Of a DNA stretch of 64,000 bases, positions 19,658 through 28,048 are shown piece after piece. Source of the DNA: Pseudarthrobacter sp. BIM B-2242 (GTDB lineage Bacteria; Actinomycetota; Actinomycetes; Actinomycetales; Micrococcaceae); contig NZ_CP061721.1 of NCBI RefSeq assembly GCF_014764445.1, positions 496,001-560,000 of the forward strand, given 5' to 3'. Position 1 is the stretch's first letter, and the number at the start of each line of letters is the position of its first letter. The translations under genes were made by a program, and so were the position numbers. The notes under the pieces were generated by a model. It worked only from the letters and a program-made list of their open reading frames with translations, did no database searches and was not told where the DNA came from.

Positions 19658-19822
19658 CCATCGGTCCTGGCAGTAGCACCCTACGGAGTCGAGCCTTTTG
19701 CGGAGTGGTCAGTTCCGCTTACCCAAGGCTTTTTCCTTGCTATCAGCGTGTGCCGTGGGGGCGCCCGCTGACCAGGGTTGCTGCGGCTTCATCGATCCAG
19801 GTCTCTCGGCCGCTCGGGATGG
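19658..19822 (-). ncRNA. SAM-I (S-box type) riboswitch in the sulfur-operon leader
   Basis: The minus-strand leader contains the conserved S-box core: GAGCGGCCGAGAGACC, then TCGATGAAGCC and CAGCAACC, and later GGTGCTACTGCC followed by CGATGG. The closing stem P1 pairs CCATC (19818-19822) with GATGG (19658-19662). The 3' strand of P1 runs straight into the GGAG (19656-19659) used by ssuB, so ligand-stabilised P1 should hide the ribosome site. S-box RNAs bind S-adenosylmethionine and turn off methionine and sulfur genes, which fits the operon. I did not fold it computationally. Confidence 0.88.
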
Positions 19823-19830
19823 TCACTCAC

Positions 19831-19896
19831 CACTACACCCCATGTGAATCAAACAATCCAAATCCGGACTTGTAGTGTGTAATGTTCGTTCACATG
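19831..19896. promoter_or_regulatory. Interleaved inverted repeats upstream of the riboswitch
   Basis: Two inverted repeats are interlocked: CACTACA (19831-19837) with TGTAGTG (19871-19877), and CATGTGAA (19841-19848) with TTCACATG (19889-19896). They occupy the presumed promoter region of the sulfur operon and the upstream flank of the divergent CoA-binding gene. A transcription-factor operator is the simplest reading. Confidence 0.45.
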
Positions 19897-19967
19897 CCAT
19901 CCCGCCCCCTCGTGCCGGTCAAAAATTCGGCATGAGGAACTTTTGCAAAGCGGCGTAGGCTTGGGGC

Positions 19968-20393
19968 ATGGGCAACACCAACGATCCTGCAGTCATGGAG
20001 CGCCTTATGCGAACCAAGGGGCGGTGGGCCATCGTGGGCCTGACCACCAACGAGTGGCGCGCCGCCTACGACACGTCCCTTTTTATCCGCGACAGGCTCG
20101 GGATGGAGATCATTCCCGTGAACCTGCCGGGCGACCCGGTGCACGGCGAAACCGGGTACCGCACCCTCGCGGATATCCCCGCCGAAAAGCAGCCCGTCGA
20201 CGTCGTGGACTGCTTCGTTAATTCTCAGAAGGTCGGCGCTGTGGTTGACCAGGCCATTGCGGCCGGCGCCAAAGCCATCTGGATGCAGCTGGGCGTCATC
20301 GACGAGGCAGCAGCTGAGCGTGCGAAGGCCGCAGGACTGGATGTTGTGATGAACGTCTGCCCGGCGCAGCAGGCGTGGAAATACAACCTCTGA
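19968..20393 (+). CDS. CoA-binding domain protein, divergent paralogue
   Basis: A 141-residue CoA_binding_2 protein. The Rossmann start is WAIVGLTTNEWRAAYDTSLFI, with IIPVNLPGDPVHGE, then AIWMQLGVIDEAAAERAKAAGLDVVMNVCPAQ. The last segments align with the operon-terminal CoA-binding protein (WLQLGSWHEA, NVVMDRC), so the two are paralogues with different specific residues. It reads away from the riboswitch-controlled operon. TAGGCT (19956-19961) is 6 nt before the ATG, indicating a leaderless mRNA. Biochemical role unknown; a sulfur or CoA-thiol link is suggested only by position. Confidence 0.8.
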   Translation: MGNTNDPAVMERLMRTKGRWAIVGLTTNEWRAAYDTSLFIRDRLGMEIIPVNLPGDPVHGETGYRTLADIPAEKQPVDVVDCFVNSQKVGAVVDQAIAAGAKAIWMQLGVIDEAAAERAKAAGLDVVMNVCPAQQAWKYNL

Positions 20394-20418
20394 CGGGGCG
20401 GATCCGCCCGGCCGGTCA

Positions 20419-21447
20419 TCAGCGCTGCATCAGTCCCGGGTAGTGGCGTTCGGTGACATCCGGGTGGGCGCGCATCCTGCCCTTGAGCATGTTCAGGCCG
20501 AATGAGGCGAGCATCGGGTTGGTCGGATCGTCGGAGAGGCCGCGGGCCTGGGCCTTCAGCTCAGGCGGCAGCGGCACGGGATCGATCACGGCATCCAGGC
20601 GCGGGGACCAGAAGAACGGCACTGAATAGCGGTCCACGCCGGGCGGCGGAGCCTTGACCCGGTGGATGGTGGCCATCAGGTAGCCCTCGGTGGCTACCTC
20701 CAGCATCTCGCCGAGATTCACCACCAGCGCCCCCGGAATGGGTTCCACGGTGGCCCACTCGGTGGTTCCGTGCGGCAGCACTTCCAGCCCGCCCACCTCG
20801 TCCTGGAGCAGGAGGGTGACAAAACCGTAGTCCGCGTGTGAGCCCACACCCTGGTCGCCGGCAGCTTCCACCACGCCGCCAACGTAGTGCACCAGCTTGC
20901 CCATCCAGGCCGGCTCGTCGCCAAAGGGTTCGTCGAAGTGGTCCTCCGGCAGGCCGAGGGCCACGGCGATGCCGCGCAGGAGTTCCATGGCGACCTCGGA
21001 CATCAGCTCGGCCCAGGCCATGGCCGCTGGCTCAAGCTCCGGCATTGCCTCGTCCGGCCAGAGGTTATGGCCCTGCAGGAGCCAATAAGGCTGATCCGCC
21101 GGATAGTCCACGACCGGCTCGCGTTCCGGCGAAAAGTCGATCTGCTCGCGGGCATCGGCCCTGCCCTGCGTGACTTCCGTGCCCATCCGCGTGTAGCCGC
21201 GGAAATGCGGCGACAGCCGGTTATCGAGCTTCATCCGCTCCTCAAGGGGCAGGTCGAAGAAACGCTTGATGAGGGCCAGGAGCTCTTCGGCCTGTCCGGG
21301 AGCGGCGCCGTAACCAGTGATCTGGAAGAAGCCCACGTTATGGGCTGCGTCCCGCAGCTGGTCGATGAATTCCGGGCTAAAGGAACCGTACGGCTGGCGT
21401 GCGGTGCTCATGTCCAGAACGGGGATCGTGGCCTGGTCGGGTGACAT
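20419..21447 (-). CDS. 2-oxoglutarate/Fe(II)-dependent oxygenase, IPNS family
   Basis: A 342-residue non-haem iron oxygenase of the isopenicillin N synthase superfamily. The DIOX_N domain spans about 7-110 (DMSTARQPYGSFSPEFIDQL and HFRGYTRMGTE). The iron triad is His204 and Asp206 (GSHADYGFVTLL) with His262 (ATIHRVKAP); the 2-oxoglutarate-binding RxS is Arg273-Ser275. Such enzymes hydroxylate or oxidise small molecules; the substrate is not predictable. TAGTCT (21454-21459) lies 6 nt upstream of ATG, a leaderless pattern. It is convergent with the CoA-binding gene, with GGGCGGATCCGCCC (20396-20409) in between. Confidence 0.85.
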   Translation of the reverse strand: MSPDQATIPVLDMSTARQPYGSFSPEFIDQLRDAAHNVGFFQITGYGAAPGQAEELLALIKRFFDLPLEERMKLDNRLSPHFRGYTRMGTEVTQGRADAREQIDFSPEREPVVDYPADQPYWLLQGHNLWPDEAMPELEPAAMAWAELMSEVAMELLRGIAVALGLPEDHFDEPFGDEPAWMGKLVHYVGGVVEAAGDQGVGSHADYGFVTLLLQDEVGGLEVLPHGTTEWATVEPIPGALVVNLGEMLEVATEGYLMATIHRVKAPPPGVDRYSVPFFWSPRLDAVIDPVPLPPELKAQARGLSDDPTNPMLASFGLNMLKGRMRAHPDVTERHYPGLMQR

Positions 21448-21492
21448 CTTCGCAGACTAGCACCGGACGGGAGGGCTTTGTAGGCTCGCACC

Positions 21493-21927
21493 ATGGACCC
21501 AGCACAGCTCAAGGCAATCTGCCTGTCATTTCCAGGTGCATTCGAGGATTTCCCCTTTGGCCCCGAGACGTCCGTGTTCAAGGTCCGCGCCGCCGTTTCC
21601 GGCGGAGCCCGGCAGGAAGCGAAAATGTTCGCCCTGTCCGCCATGGACTCCGAGGACTGGTCGGTGAGCCTGAAGTGTGAGCCCGCGCTGGCCGAGCAGC
21701 TGCGCGCCGCGCACCCCGAGATTACCGGCGCCTGGCACATGAACAAGACGCACTGGAACGGTGTGCGCCTGGATGGAGCACTGCCTGACGACATGGTCCG
21801 GGACATGGTGGAGGACTCCTACGACCTGGTGGTGGCCACGTTGAGCCGCAAGCAGCAGGAACAGCTCGGCTGGGCACGGCTGTCCGGAACCCCTTCAGCG
21901 TCCGCTCTCCCGGGAGGACGGCCGTGA
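21493..21927 (+). CDS. MmcQ/YjbR family protein
   Basis: A 144-residue protein with the MmcQ/YjbR signature: ICLSFPGAFEDFPFGPETSVFKV at the N-terminus, EDWSVSLKCEPALAEQLR in the middle and WNGVRLDGALPDDMVRDMVEDSYDLV near the end. The fold resembles the CyaY/DNA-binding type, but function is not established. TAGGCT (21481-21486) sits 6 nt before the ATG, consistent with a leaderless transcript divergent from the oxygenase. Its stop overlaps the GTG of the next gene (GTGA), so the two form an operon. Confidence 0.85.
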   Translation: MDPAQLKAICLSFPGAFEDFPFGPETSVFKVRAAVSGGARQEAKMFALSAMDSEDWSVSLKCEPALAEQLRAAHPEITGAWHMNKTHWNGVRLDGALPDDMVRDMVEDSYDLVVATLSRKQQEQLGWARLSGTPSASALPGGRP

Positions 21928-22472
21928 AGGGCAAGCGCCTGGTGGGCGGCCGGCTCGATTACCCGGGGGTGGGCGCCACTGAGAACGGCCGACCGCCGGA
22001 GGGATTCCCCTGCCTGGTATCCCAGGTCTATCTGGGGGAGGGCGTTGAACTGTATCGCCGGGTGGCGAAGGGAATCCTGTCCTGGGAGCTGCAGCGGCGT
22101 TCGGGGCTGCGCGTCCGGGCCGAGTCCGACGTCGTCCGTCCGGGAACGCGCGTGGTGAGCGGCTTCGGCGTCGGGCCTTTCCGGATCAATGCCCCCTGCG
22201 AGGTGGTGTGGGTCCGGCGGCCCGTGCCCGGCGACGGTCCGCAGTCAGCCGGTTTCGGTTACGGCACGCTGCCCGGACATCCGGCGCGCGGCGAAGAGGC
22301 CTTTGAGGTGGAGGTCGATGACACGGGGCGGGTGTTCCTGAAGATCACCGCGTTCAGCGTGCCTGCCAACCGCTTCTACCGTGCAGGTGCCCTGGTGACC
22401 CGGGCGGCGCAGAGGCATGTCACTTCGCGATACGTTGAAGGGGCACGCCAACTCGCCGCAGGTGAAAGCTGA
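21924..22472 (+). CDS. DUF1990 family protein
   Basis: A 182-residue protein. The conserved DUF1990 features are present: the YPGVGATENGRPPEGF start, GVELYRRVAKGILSWELQRRSGLRV, and the strongly conserved FGYGTLPGHPARGEEAFEVE followed by VFLKITAFSVPANRFYRAG. Plant and bacterial members have no clear biochemical activity. It overlaps the MmcQ gene by 4 bp using a GTG start. The next gene follows after 14 bp with its own AGGAGAAGG site. Confidence 0.85.
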   Translation: MKGKRLVGGRLDYPGVGATENGRPPEGFPCLVSQVYLGEGVELYRRVAKGILSWELQRRSGLRVRAESDVVRPGTRVVSGFGVGPFRINAPCEVVWVRRPVPGDGPQSAGFGYGTLPGHPARGEEAFEVEVDDTGRVFLKITAFSVPANRFYRAGALVTRAAQRHVTSRYVEGARQLAAGES

Positions 22473-22486
22473 TCAGGAGAAGGTAC

Positions 22487-23113
22487 ATGCTGGACCAACA
22501 GACCCTTGACCGCCTATGGAACTTCACGGACCCGGCTTTGTCCGAACAGCGTTTCCGGGACGCCCTTGCCGACCCCGCCTACACCACCGACGAAAAAGCC
22601 GAACTGACCACCCAGTTGGGCCGGGCCATTGGCCTGCAGGAGCGCTACGAAGAGGCCGATGCGCTGCTGGATTCAATTGACTGCGAGGAAGAACCCACAG
22701 TAGGGGTCCGGGTTTTGCTGGAGCGCGGCCGGCTTCTGACCTCTAGCGGCCATGCAGCCATGGCGGCTCCGCTGTTGGAACAGGCTGCCGAACTGGGCGA
22801 CCACCTCGGCGAGGAGTTCCTCGCCGTGGACGCGTTGCACATGCTGGCGGAGGCAGATCCCGCACACGCAGAAGCCTGGACCCGGAGTGCACTTGAGTAC
22901 GCCTCCACTGCGCACGACAGGCACACGAGGCGGTGGATGGCGGAGCTGCACAGCAGCCTGGGCCGGATGTTGCATCGTGCCGGCCGGTTCACCGAAGCGC
23001 TGGTGGAGTTTCAGCTCGCTGAGCAATGGGCCGAGCAGGCCGGAACACCCGTGCAACAGCAGCAGGCCCGCGAAGCCATCCTGGCCTGCGAGCTCGACAT
23101 GGCAACAAACTGA
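22487..23113 (+). CDS. Tetratricopeptide-repeat-type protein
   Basis: A 208-residue all-helical protein. It resembles a short TPR superhelix: regularly spaced pairs such as LGRAIGLQERYEEADALLDS, LLERGRLLTSSGHAAMAAPL, LGRMLHRAGRFTEALVEFQL and the closing QQQQAREAILACELDM. No signal peptide or catalytic motif. TPR proteins act as protein-binding scaffolds; the partner is unknown. AGGAGAAGG precedes the ATG, and the gene is probably in the same transcript as the MmcQ and DUF1990 genes. Confidence 0.65.
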   Translation: MLDQQTLDRLWNFTDPALSEQRFRDALADPAYTTDEKAELTTQLGRAIGLQERYEEADALLDSIDCEEEPTVGVRVLLERGRLLTSSGHAAMAAPLLEQAAELGDHLGEEFLAVDALHMLAEADPAHAEAWTRSALEYASTAHDRHTRRWMAELHSSLGRMLHRAGRFTEALVEFQLAEQWAEQAGTPVQQQQAREAILACELDMATN

Positions 23114-23143
23114 CGGATTCACACACGAACGGAAGGAAATCCC

Positions 23144-23461
23144 ATGATCTTTATTGTGGTTAAGTTCAAGGTCAAGCCCGACTGGTCAGACCGCTGGCTC
23201 GGCCTTGTGGACAGCTTCACCAAGGCCACCCGCGAGGAACCCGGCAACCTCTGGTTCGACTGGTCCCGCAGTGTGGATGATCCCAACGAGTTTGTCCTGT
23301 TGGAAGCCTTCAAGGACGATGCCGCCGGAGACCACGTCAACAGCCCCCACTTCAAGCAGGCAATGGCCGACATGCCCCAGGCCCTGGCTGAGACGCCACA
23401 AATCATCAGCCGCCAGTTCGACGGCGACGGCTGGGACCGGATGGGCGAGCTCACCATCTGA
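23144..23461 (+). CDS. Antibiotic biosynthesis monooxygenase (ABM) domain protein
   Basis: A 105-residue cytoplasmic protein with the dimeric ferredoxin-like ABM fold: FIVVKFKVKPDWSDRWLGLVDSFTKA, then NLWFDWSRSVDDPNEFVLLEAFKDDAA and HVNSPHFKQAMADMP. Members of this size (YgiN/LsrG type) act as quinol monooxygenases or isomerases on small reactive molecules. The exact substrate is unknown. GGAAGGAAA precedes the ATG. A perfect 20-bp hairpin (23471-23520) follows the stop by 9 nt. Confidence 0.8.
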   Translation: MIFIVVKFKVKPDWSDRWLGLVDSFTKATREEPGNLWFDWSRSVDDPNEFVLLEAFKDDAAGDHVNSPHFKQAMADMPQALAETPQIISRQFDGDGWDRMGELTI

Positions 23462-23470
23462 CCCCATCGG

Positions 23471-23520
23471 TTGCTCCGTAGGTGTCGTTCTGGGTCCTCG
23501 GAACGACACCTACGGAGCAA
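23471..23520. repeat. Long hairpin R1 after the ABM gene
   Basis: A perfect 20-bp inverted repeat (23471-23490 and 23501-23520) with a 10-nt loop. The outer TTGCTCCG / CGGAGCAA is the same octamer that opens and closes the two 62-nt repeats at 23832 and 24889, but the inner stem is different. It abuts the leaderless promoter of the DUF503 gene. It likely ends the ABM transcript and looks like a relative of the repeat family. Confidence 0.75.
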
Positions 23521-23536
23521 TGGATACGATTAGGGC

Positions 23537-23830
23537 ATGTGGGTCGGCTGGATTGAATTCGACATCCTCCTGGGCGATGTCCAGAGCCTGAAGGAGAAGC
23601 GGTCCGTTATCAGGCCGCTGCTGGCCGAGCTCAAGCGCCGCTTTGACGTCTCCGTCGCTGAGGTGGGGGACCACGATCAGTACCGGCGCTCCCAGGTGGG
23701 CGCCGGCCTGGTGGCCGCAGACCGGGCGCACCTGGTGGAAGTGCTCACCGCCGTCGAACGTTTTGTGGCCGCGCGGCCGGAGATTGAGCTGCTCAGCGCC
23801 CGCCAGCGGGAGCTCCACAGCGAAGACTGA
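23537..23830 (+). CDS. DUF503 family protein
   Basis: A 97-residue protein with the DUF503 (YlxP-like) pattern: IEFDILLGDVQSLKEKRSVIRPLLAELKRRFDVSVAEVGDHD, described here by its ends, followed by VGAGLVAADRAHLVEVLTAVERFVA. Family members are small cytoplasmic proteins often found in the nusA-infB-rbfA region and linked to ribosome maturation; here it is detached from that cluster. TACGAT (23525-23530) lies 6 nt before the ATG, a leaderless layout. The 62-nt repeat R2 starts right after the stop. Confidence 0.85.
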   Translation: MWVGWIEFDILLGDVQSLKEKRSVIRPLLAELKRRFDVSVAEVGDHDQYRRSQVGAGLVAADRAHLVEVLTAVERFVAARPEIELLSARQRELHSED

Positions 23831-23831
23831 C

Positions 23832-23893
23832 CATCGATTGCTCCGCAACTGCCGTTTTGAGCCGGGAAAACGGACGTAACGGAGCAATCGATG
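23832..23893. repeat. 62-nt palindromic repeat R2, left of the nuclease-like gene
   Basis: A 62-nt element beginning 2 nt after the DUF503 stop. Its outer arms CATCGATTGCTCCG and CGGAGCAATCGATG pair perfectly; an inner stem CCGTTTT / AAAACGG (23852-23858, 23867-23873) forms above. The first 30 nt and last 15 nt are identical to repeat R3 at 24889-24950, while the 17-nt centre differs yet still pairs. Confidence 0.85.
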
Positions 23894-23945
23894 GGGGGTG
23901 TGGATAACTTCTGCAGCGCCCGCCGTATTCTGTTCTGATGAGTTC

Positions 23946-24887
23946 ATGAAGACCCCGCGCCCGCTGCCTGCGGAACTACAGGACCGTCCGTTCACAGTGG
24001 TTGAGGCAGCGCGCGCCGGCGTTTCGCATAGGCGACTGCGACACCGGGCACTGAAGCGCCTCGGCAAGGGGATCAGGTCGGAAGGCCCGACGGCGGAGCT
24101 CCCGTTGAGTGACAGGGTCCGGCCCTTCATCGAGGTCAATGAGCGATGCGCCGCATCCCACCTCACTGCGGCGGAGATGCTCGCGCTGCCGCGCCGTCAG
24201 CAGAAGGGGACTCCAGAGATGTTTCATGTCATCAGGCCTGAGGGCTCGGCACACCTGAACAGGCCGCATGTCATTGTGCACCGGATGAAGCTGTACAGCG
24301 ACGAGGTCACCACAGTTGACGGAATTCCCGTAACCACTCCGGAACGGACGTGGCTGGATATGGCGGAAATGCTCACAGTGGATGAACTGGTGGCCATGGG
24401 CGACAGCTGTGTGCGCCTGCCGAGGGCGGCTCTTGAGGACCGGGATATGCCACTCTGTGGCGTGGCAGACCTTCAGCGGATGATCGACAGGCACAAGGGA
24501 AAGCGCGGGCTGCGCAGGGCCAAGGAAGCCATCAAACTCATCCGGGTCGGTTCCGACTCGCCGCAGGAAACCCTCCTGCGGCTGGCCGTGGTCAGGGCCG
24601 GGCTGCCGGAACCGGAGCTGAACGTCCCAATCATCGGCGAGGACGGCCGCCGCCATCACGAGCCGGACCTGTCGTTTCGGAGGTACCGGATCGGGATCGA
24701 GTACGAAGGAGAACATCACGGCGAGGAGGGCCAGATCGTCCGGGACATTTCACGCTCTGAAAGCTACGAAACGCTGGGCTGGACTGAAGTCCGCATTTCG
24801 AAACGGCACATGCTGGACGACGCAAAGGCCGCCGTGGCCAAGATCCGGGCGGCTCTGTTCCAGGCAGGGTGGCGAAAGGGCCCTTAA
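23946..24887 (+). CDS. DUF559 (PD-(D/E)XK-like) protein with AbiEi-type N-terminus
   Basis: A 313-residue protein. The first about 90 residues (FTVVEAARAGVSHRRLRHRAL) look like the helix-turn-helix start of AbiEi-type antitoxin proteins; the middle has VDGIPVTTPERTWLDMAEML typical of this group. The C-terminal part, from about 200, is a DUF559/Vsr-like nuclease fold: RHHEPDLSFRRYRIGIEYEGEHH then an Arg/Glu-rich helix and VRISKRHML. Such proteins are common in actinobacteria and lack a proven role; DNA binding and nicking are plausible. No partner toxin gene is adjacent. It sits exactly between repeats R2 and R3, and R3 begins 2 nt after its stop. Confidence 0.7.
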   Translation: MKTPRPLPAELQDRPFTVVEAARAGVSHRRLRHRALKRLGKGIRSEGPTAELPLSDRVRPFIEVNERCAASHLTAAEMLALPRRQQKGTPEMFHVIRPEGSAHLNRPHVIVHRMKLYSDEVTTVDGIPVTTPERTWLDMAEMLTVDELVAMGDSCVRLPRAALEDRDMPLCGVADLQRMIDRHKGKRGLRRAKEAIKLIRVGSDSPQETLLRLAVVRAGLPEPELNVPIIGEDGRRHHEPDLSFRRYRIGIEYEGEHHGEEGQIVRDISRSESYETLGWTEVRISKRHMLDDAKAAVAKIRAALFQAGWRKGP

Positions 24888-24888
24888 G

Positions 24889-24950
24889 CATCGATTGCTC
24901 CGCAACTGCCGTTTTGAGGGTTCAAAAGGGCCGCTACGGAGCAATCGATG
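24889..24950. repeat. 62-nt palindromic repeat R3, right of the nuclease-like gene
   Basis: Same length and orientation as R2. The outer arms are identical to those of R2; the shared left 30 nt runs to GTTTTGAG. Here the centre re-pairs as TTTTGA with TCAAAA. It lies between the convergent nuclease-like gene and purL and can terminate both transcripts. Confidence 0.85.
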
Positions 24951-24967
24951 AAAGGAAGCGGTGGGGC

Positions 24968-27277
24968 TTAGCCGAAGTACTTCGGCAGCGTCCCTTCGTG
25001 GGCTTCGCGGAGGGCGTCGAGGGACATGGTGTCCACGCCGTTGATCTCCAGCTTGTTGCTGGCCGCGTCCACCACGCCGATCCGGACGTGGGCAAAGCCG
25101 CGCGCCGTGCACATGTCCTTGAACCGGACTTCCTCGGAGCGGGGAACGCCGACAATTGCACGGCCCTGGGTCTCGGAGAAGAGCGCGGTGAACAGGTCCA
25201 CGCCGTCGCGGTCCAGGACGTCCTGCAGGGCGATCCGGGCACCCACGCCGTAGCGCAGTGAGGACTCCACCAGTGCTGCCGCGAGGCCGCCTTCGGAGAG
25301 GTCGTGTGCCGAGTCAACCATGCCGTCGCGTGAGGCGTTGATCAGGATTTCACCCAGCGCGCGTTCGGCGGCGAGGTCAACCTTGGGCGGAAGTCCACCG
25401 AGGTGGCCGCGCATGTTTGCCCATTCGGAACCGTCCAGCTCGGCCGCGGTCGTACCCAGCAGGTAGATGGCCTGGCCATCTTCGCGCCAGCCCGACGGCG
25501 TGCGGCGGGCAACGTCGTCGAGCTTGCCCAGTACCGCCACCACGGGGGAGGGGTGGATGGGGGTGGTGCCCGTCTGGTTGTACAGCGAGACGTTGCCGCC
25601 GGTGACCGGGATGCCCAGTTCCATGCAGGCGTCGGACAGGCCGCGGATGGCTTCGGCGAGCTGCCACATCACGTCAGGGTCTTCGGGGGAGCCGAAGTTC
25701 AGGCAGTCGCTGACGGCCATCGGCACGGCACCGGAGGTGGCCACGTTGCGGTAGGCCTCGGCCAGGGCAAGCTGCGCGCCATGGTACGGGTCAAGGTAGG
25801 TGTAACGGCCGTTGGCGTCGGTGGCCAGGGCCACGCCCAGGCCGGTTTCCTCATCCACGCGGACCACGCCGGCATCGTCAGGGAACGCCAGGGCCGTATT
25901 GCCGCCCACGTAGCGGTCGTACTGGTTCGTGATCCAGTCCTTGGAGCACATGTTCGGCGAGGCGACGAGCTCCGTAACGGCGGCAGCCAGTTCCGCGGGT
26001 GCGGAGGGGCGGCCGGCGTCCTGCACGGAACCGGTGAAGGAATCGGCCTGGACCGAGTCCTGCCACGAGGGGCGCGCGTACGGGCGGTCGTAGACCGGGC
26101 CGTCATGGGCAACCGTGCGCGGGTCGACGTCCACGATGACTACGCCGTCCCACGTGATGATCAGGCGGCCGGTGTCTGTGACTTCGCCGAGCCAGGAGTA
26201 CTCCACAGCCCACTTGTCCATCACGGCTTCGAAGGCTTTGATGTTCTCCGGGGTGACCACTGCCATCATGCGTTCCTGCGACTCGGACATCAGGATTTCG
26301 CCCGGAGTCAGCGTGGGGTCGCGCAGCAGGACGGAGGTCAGCTCAACCTGCATGCCGCCGTCGCCGTTGGAGGCCAGCTCGGACGTGGCGCAGGAGATGC
26401 CCGCGGCGCCGAGGTCCTGGATACCTTCAACCAGAGAGCCCTTGAAGAGCTCCAGGCAGCACTCGATCAGGACCTTCTCGGCGAACGGGTCGCCCACCTG
26501 CACTGCGGGGCGCTTGGACGGCTTGGTGTCGTCGAAGGACTCCGAGGCCAGCACCGAAGCGCCGCCAATGCCGTCGCCGCCGGTGCGGGCACCGAACAGG
26601 ACCACCTTGTTGCCCTTGCCGGAGGCGTTGGCCAGGCGGATGTCCTCGTGGCGCATAACGCCCACGGCCAGCGCGTTCACCAGCGGGTTGCCCTGGTAGA
26701 TGGAGTCAAACACCATTTCGCCGCCGATGTTCGGCAGGCCCAGGGAGTTGCCGTAGCCGCCGATGCCGGCAACGGCACCGTGCATCACGCGGGCGGTGTC
26801 CGGGTGGTCGATGGCGCCGAAACGCAGCGGATCCATGACCGCCACCGGGCGGGCGCCCATGGAGATAATGTCGCGGACGATGCCGCCGATGCCGGTGGCG
26901 GCACCCTGATAGGGCTCCACGAACGACGGCGAGTTGTGGGATTCGATCTTGAAGGTCACGGCCCAGCCGTCCCCAAGGTTGGTCACACCGGCGTTTTCGC
27001 CGATGCCCACCAGCATGTCCTTCTTCATCTCCTCGGTCACCTTGTCGCCGAACTGGCGCAGGTGGTTCTTGGAGGACTTGTAGGAGCAGTGCTCGCTCCA
27101 CATGACGGAGTACATGGCCAGTTCGGCGCCGGTGGGGCGGCGGCCCAGGACCTTGACCACCTCGTCGAACTCGTTCTGCTTCAGGCCCAGCTCGGCCCAC
27201 GGCAGTTCGGTGTCCGGGGTCTTGGCAGCGTTCTCGACGGTGTCGATGTTGAACTTCTTGGTGGTTTCCGTGGTCAC
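24968..27277 (-). CDS. purL: Phosphoribosylformylglycinamidine synthase, large subunit
   Basis: A 769-residue small-type PurL. It catalyses ATP-dependent conversion of FGAR to FGAM using ammonia delivered by PurQ, with PurS as third subunit. Landmarks: [15 protein letters not shown] with catalytic His near the N-terminus, [38 protein letters not shown], and the second ATPase-like half with [13 protein letters not shown] and [11 protein letters not shown]. The GTG start at 27277 overlaps the purQ stop (GTGA); this fits conserved N-termini, whereas longer in-frame starts would run inside purQ. Operon order is purS-purQ-purL. Confidence 0.96.
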   Translation of the reverse strand: MTTETTKKFNIDTVENAAKTPDTELPWAELGLKQNEFDEVVKVLGRRPTGAELAMYSVMWSEHCSYKSSKNHLRQFGDKVTEEMKKDMLVGIGENAGVTNLGDGWAVTFKIESHNSPSFVEPYQGAATGIGGIVRDIISMGARPVAVMDPLRFGAIDHPDTARVMHGAVAGIGGYGNSLGLPNIGGEMVFDSIYQGNPLVNALAVGVMRHEDIRLANASGKGNKVVLFGARTGGDGIGGASVLASESFDDTKPSKRPAVQVGDPFAEKVLIECCLELFKGSLVEGIQDLGAAGISCATSELASNGDGGMQVELTSVLLRDPTLTPGEILMSESQERMMAVVTPENIKAFEAVMDKWAVEYSWLGEVTDTGRLIITWDGVVIVDVDPRTVAHDGPVYDRPYARPSWQDSVQADSFTGSVQDAGRPSAPAELAAAVTELVASPNMCSKDWITNQYDRYVGGNTALAFPDDAGVVRVDEETGLGVALATDANGRYTYLDPYHGAQLALAEAYRNVATSGAVPMAVSDCLNFGSPEDPDVMWQLAEAIRGLSDACMELGIPVTGGNVSLYNQTGTTPIHPSPVVAVLGKLDDVARRTPSGWREDGQAIYLLGTTAAELDGSEWANMRGHLGGLPPKVDLAAERALGEILINASRDGMVDSAHDLSEGGLAAALVESSLRYGVGARIALQDVLDRDGVDLFTALFSETQGRAIVGVPRSEEVRFKDMCTARGFAHVRIGVVDAASNKLEINGVDTMSLDALREAHEGTLPKYFG

Positions 27278-28047
27278 TTGGCGCCTCCCACAATCTTGTT
27301 CAAAACGGAGGTGAAGAAGCCCAGGCCGTCGGTATCGGACCCGCCGATGCCGTCCAGCGACTCCGGGCCGAAGCCAACTTCCACCGCATGCTCCGGGTGG
27401 GGCATTAGGCCCACCACGTTGCCGGCGGCGTTGGAGATGCCGGCGATGTCGCGGCGTGAACCGTTCGGGTTGAAGCCCACGTAACGGAAGACAACACGGC
27501 CTTCGGCTTCGAGGGCGTCCAGGACCTTTTCGTCGGCGATGTACTGGCCGTCCTGGTTCTTCAGCGGCACAGTGATTTCCTGGCCGGCCTCGTAGTCCAG
27601 GGTCCAGGCGGTGTTGCTGTTTTCCACCCGGAGGACCTGGTCGCGGCACATGAACTTCAGGTGGTCGTTCTTGATCATGGAACCGGGCAGCAGGTGCGAC
27701 TCGGTCAGGATCTGGAAGCCGTTGCAAATACCCAGCACGGGCAGCTTCGCGTCGGAGTTCGCGGCGTCGATGATCTTGGACATCAGCGGAGCGAAGCGGG
27801 CGATGGCGCCGGCGCGGAGGTAATCACCGTAGGAGAACCCGCCGGGAATCACGACGGCGTCCACGTCACCGAGGGCGGTGTCCGCGTGCCAGAGCGGCAC
27901 TGCGGTGCCACCGGCAAGCCGGACTGCACGGGCGGCGTCGCGGTCGTCAAGGGTGCCGGGGAATGTGACAACGCCTATGCGGGCACCCGCGAGCCGGGGC
28001 TCGGCGGCGACGGCGACTGCCTCGCCGATCAAGGGAAGTTCAGTCAT
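27274..28047 (-). CDS. purQ: Phosphoribosylformylglycinamidine synthase, glutaminase subunit
   Basis: A 257-residue class I glutamine amidotransferase. Nucleophile cysteine is in [11 protein letters not shown]; the His-Glu pair of the triad is in [10 protein letters not shown] near the C-terminus. The start of the fold is [19 protein letters not shown]. It hydrolyses glutamine and channels ammonia to PurL. There is an N-terminal extension of about 20 residues before the fold. It lies 1 nt after purS and overlaps purL by 4 bp. Confidence 0.95.
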   Translation of the reverse strand: MTELPLIGEAVAVAAEPRLAGARIGVVTFPGTLDDRDAARAVRLAGGTAVPLWHADTALGDVDAVVIPGGFSYGDYLRAGAIARFAPLMSKIIDAANSDAKLPVLGICNGFQILTESHLLPGSMIKNDHLKFMCRDQVLRVENSNTAWTLDYEAGQEITVPLKNQDGQYIADEKVLDALEAEGRVVFRYVGFNPNGSRRDIAGISNAAGNVVGLMPHPEHAVEVGFGPESLDGIGGSDTDGLGFFTSVLNKIVGGAK

Positions 28048-28048
28048 C

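Noticed and set aside
23946..24887. Complete AbiE-type toxin-antitoxin system
   Set aside because: Only an AbiEi-like N-terminus is present; no AbiEii nucleotidyltransferase is adjacent and the C-terminus is nuclease-like.
25403..27484. 693-codon open frame antisense to purL
   Set aside because: Shadow of purL; His/Val/Gly-rich translation, no initiation signals.
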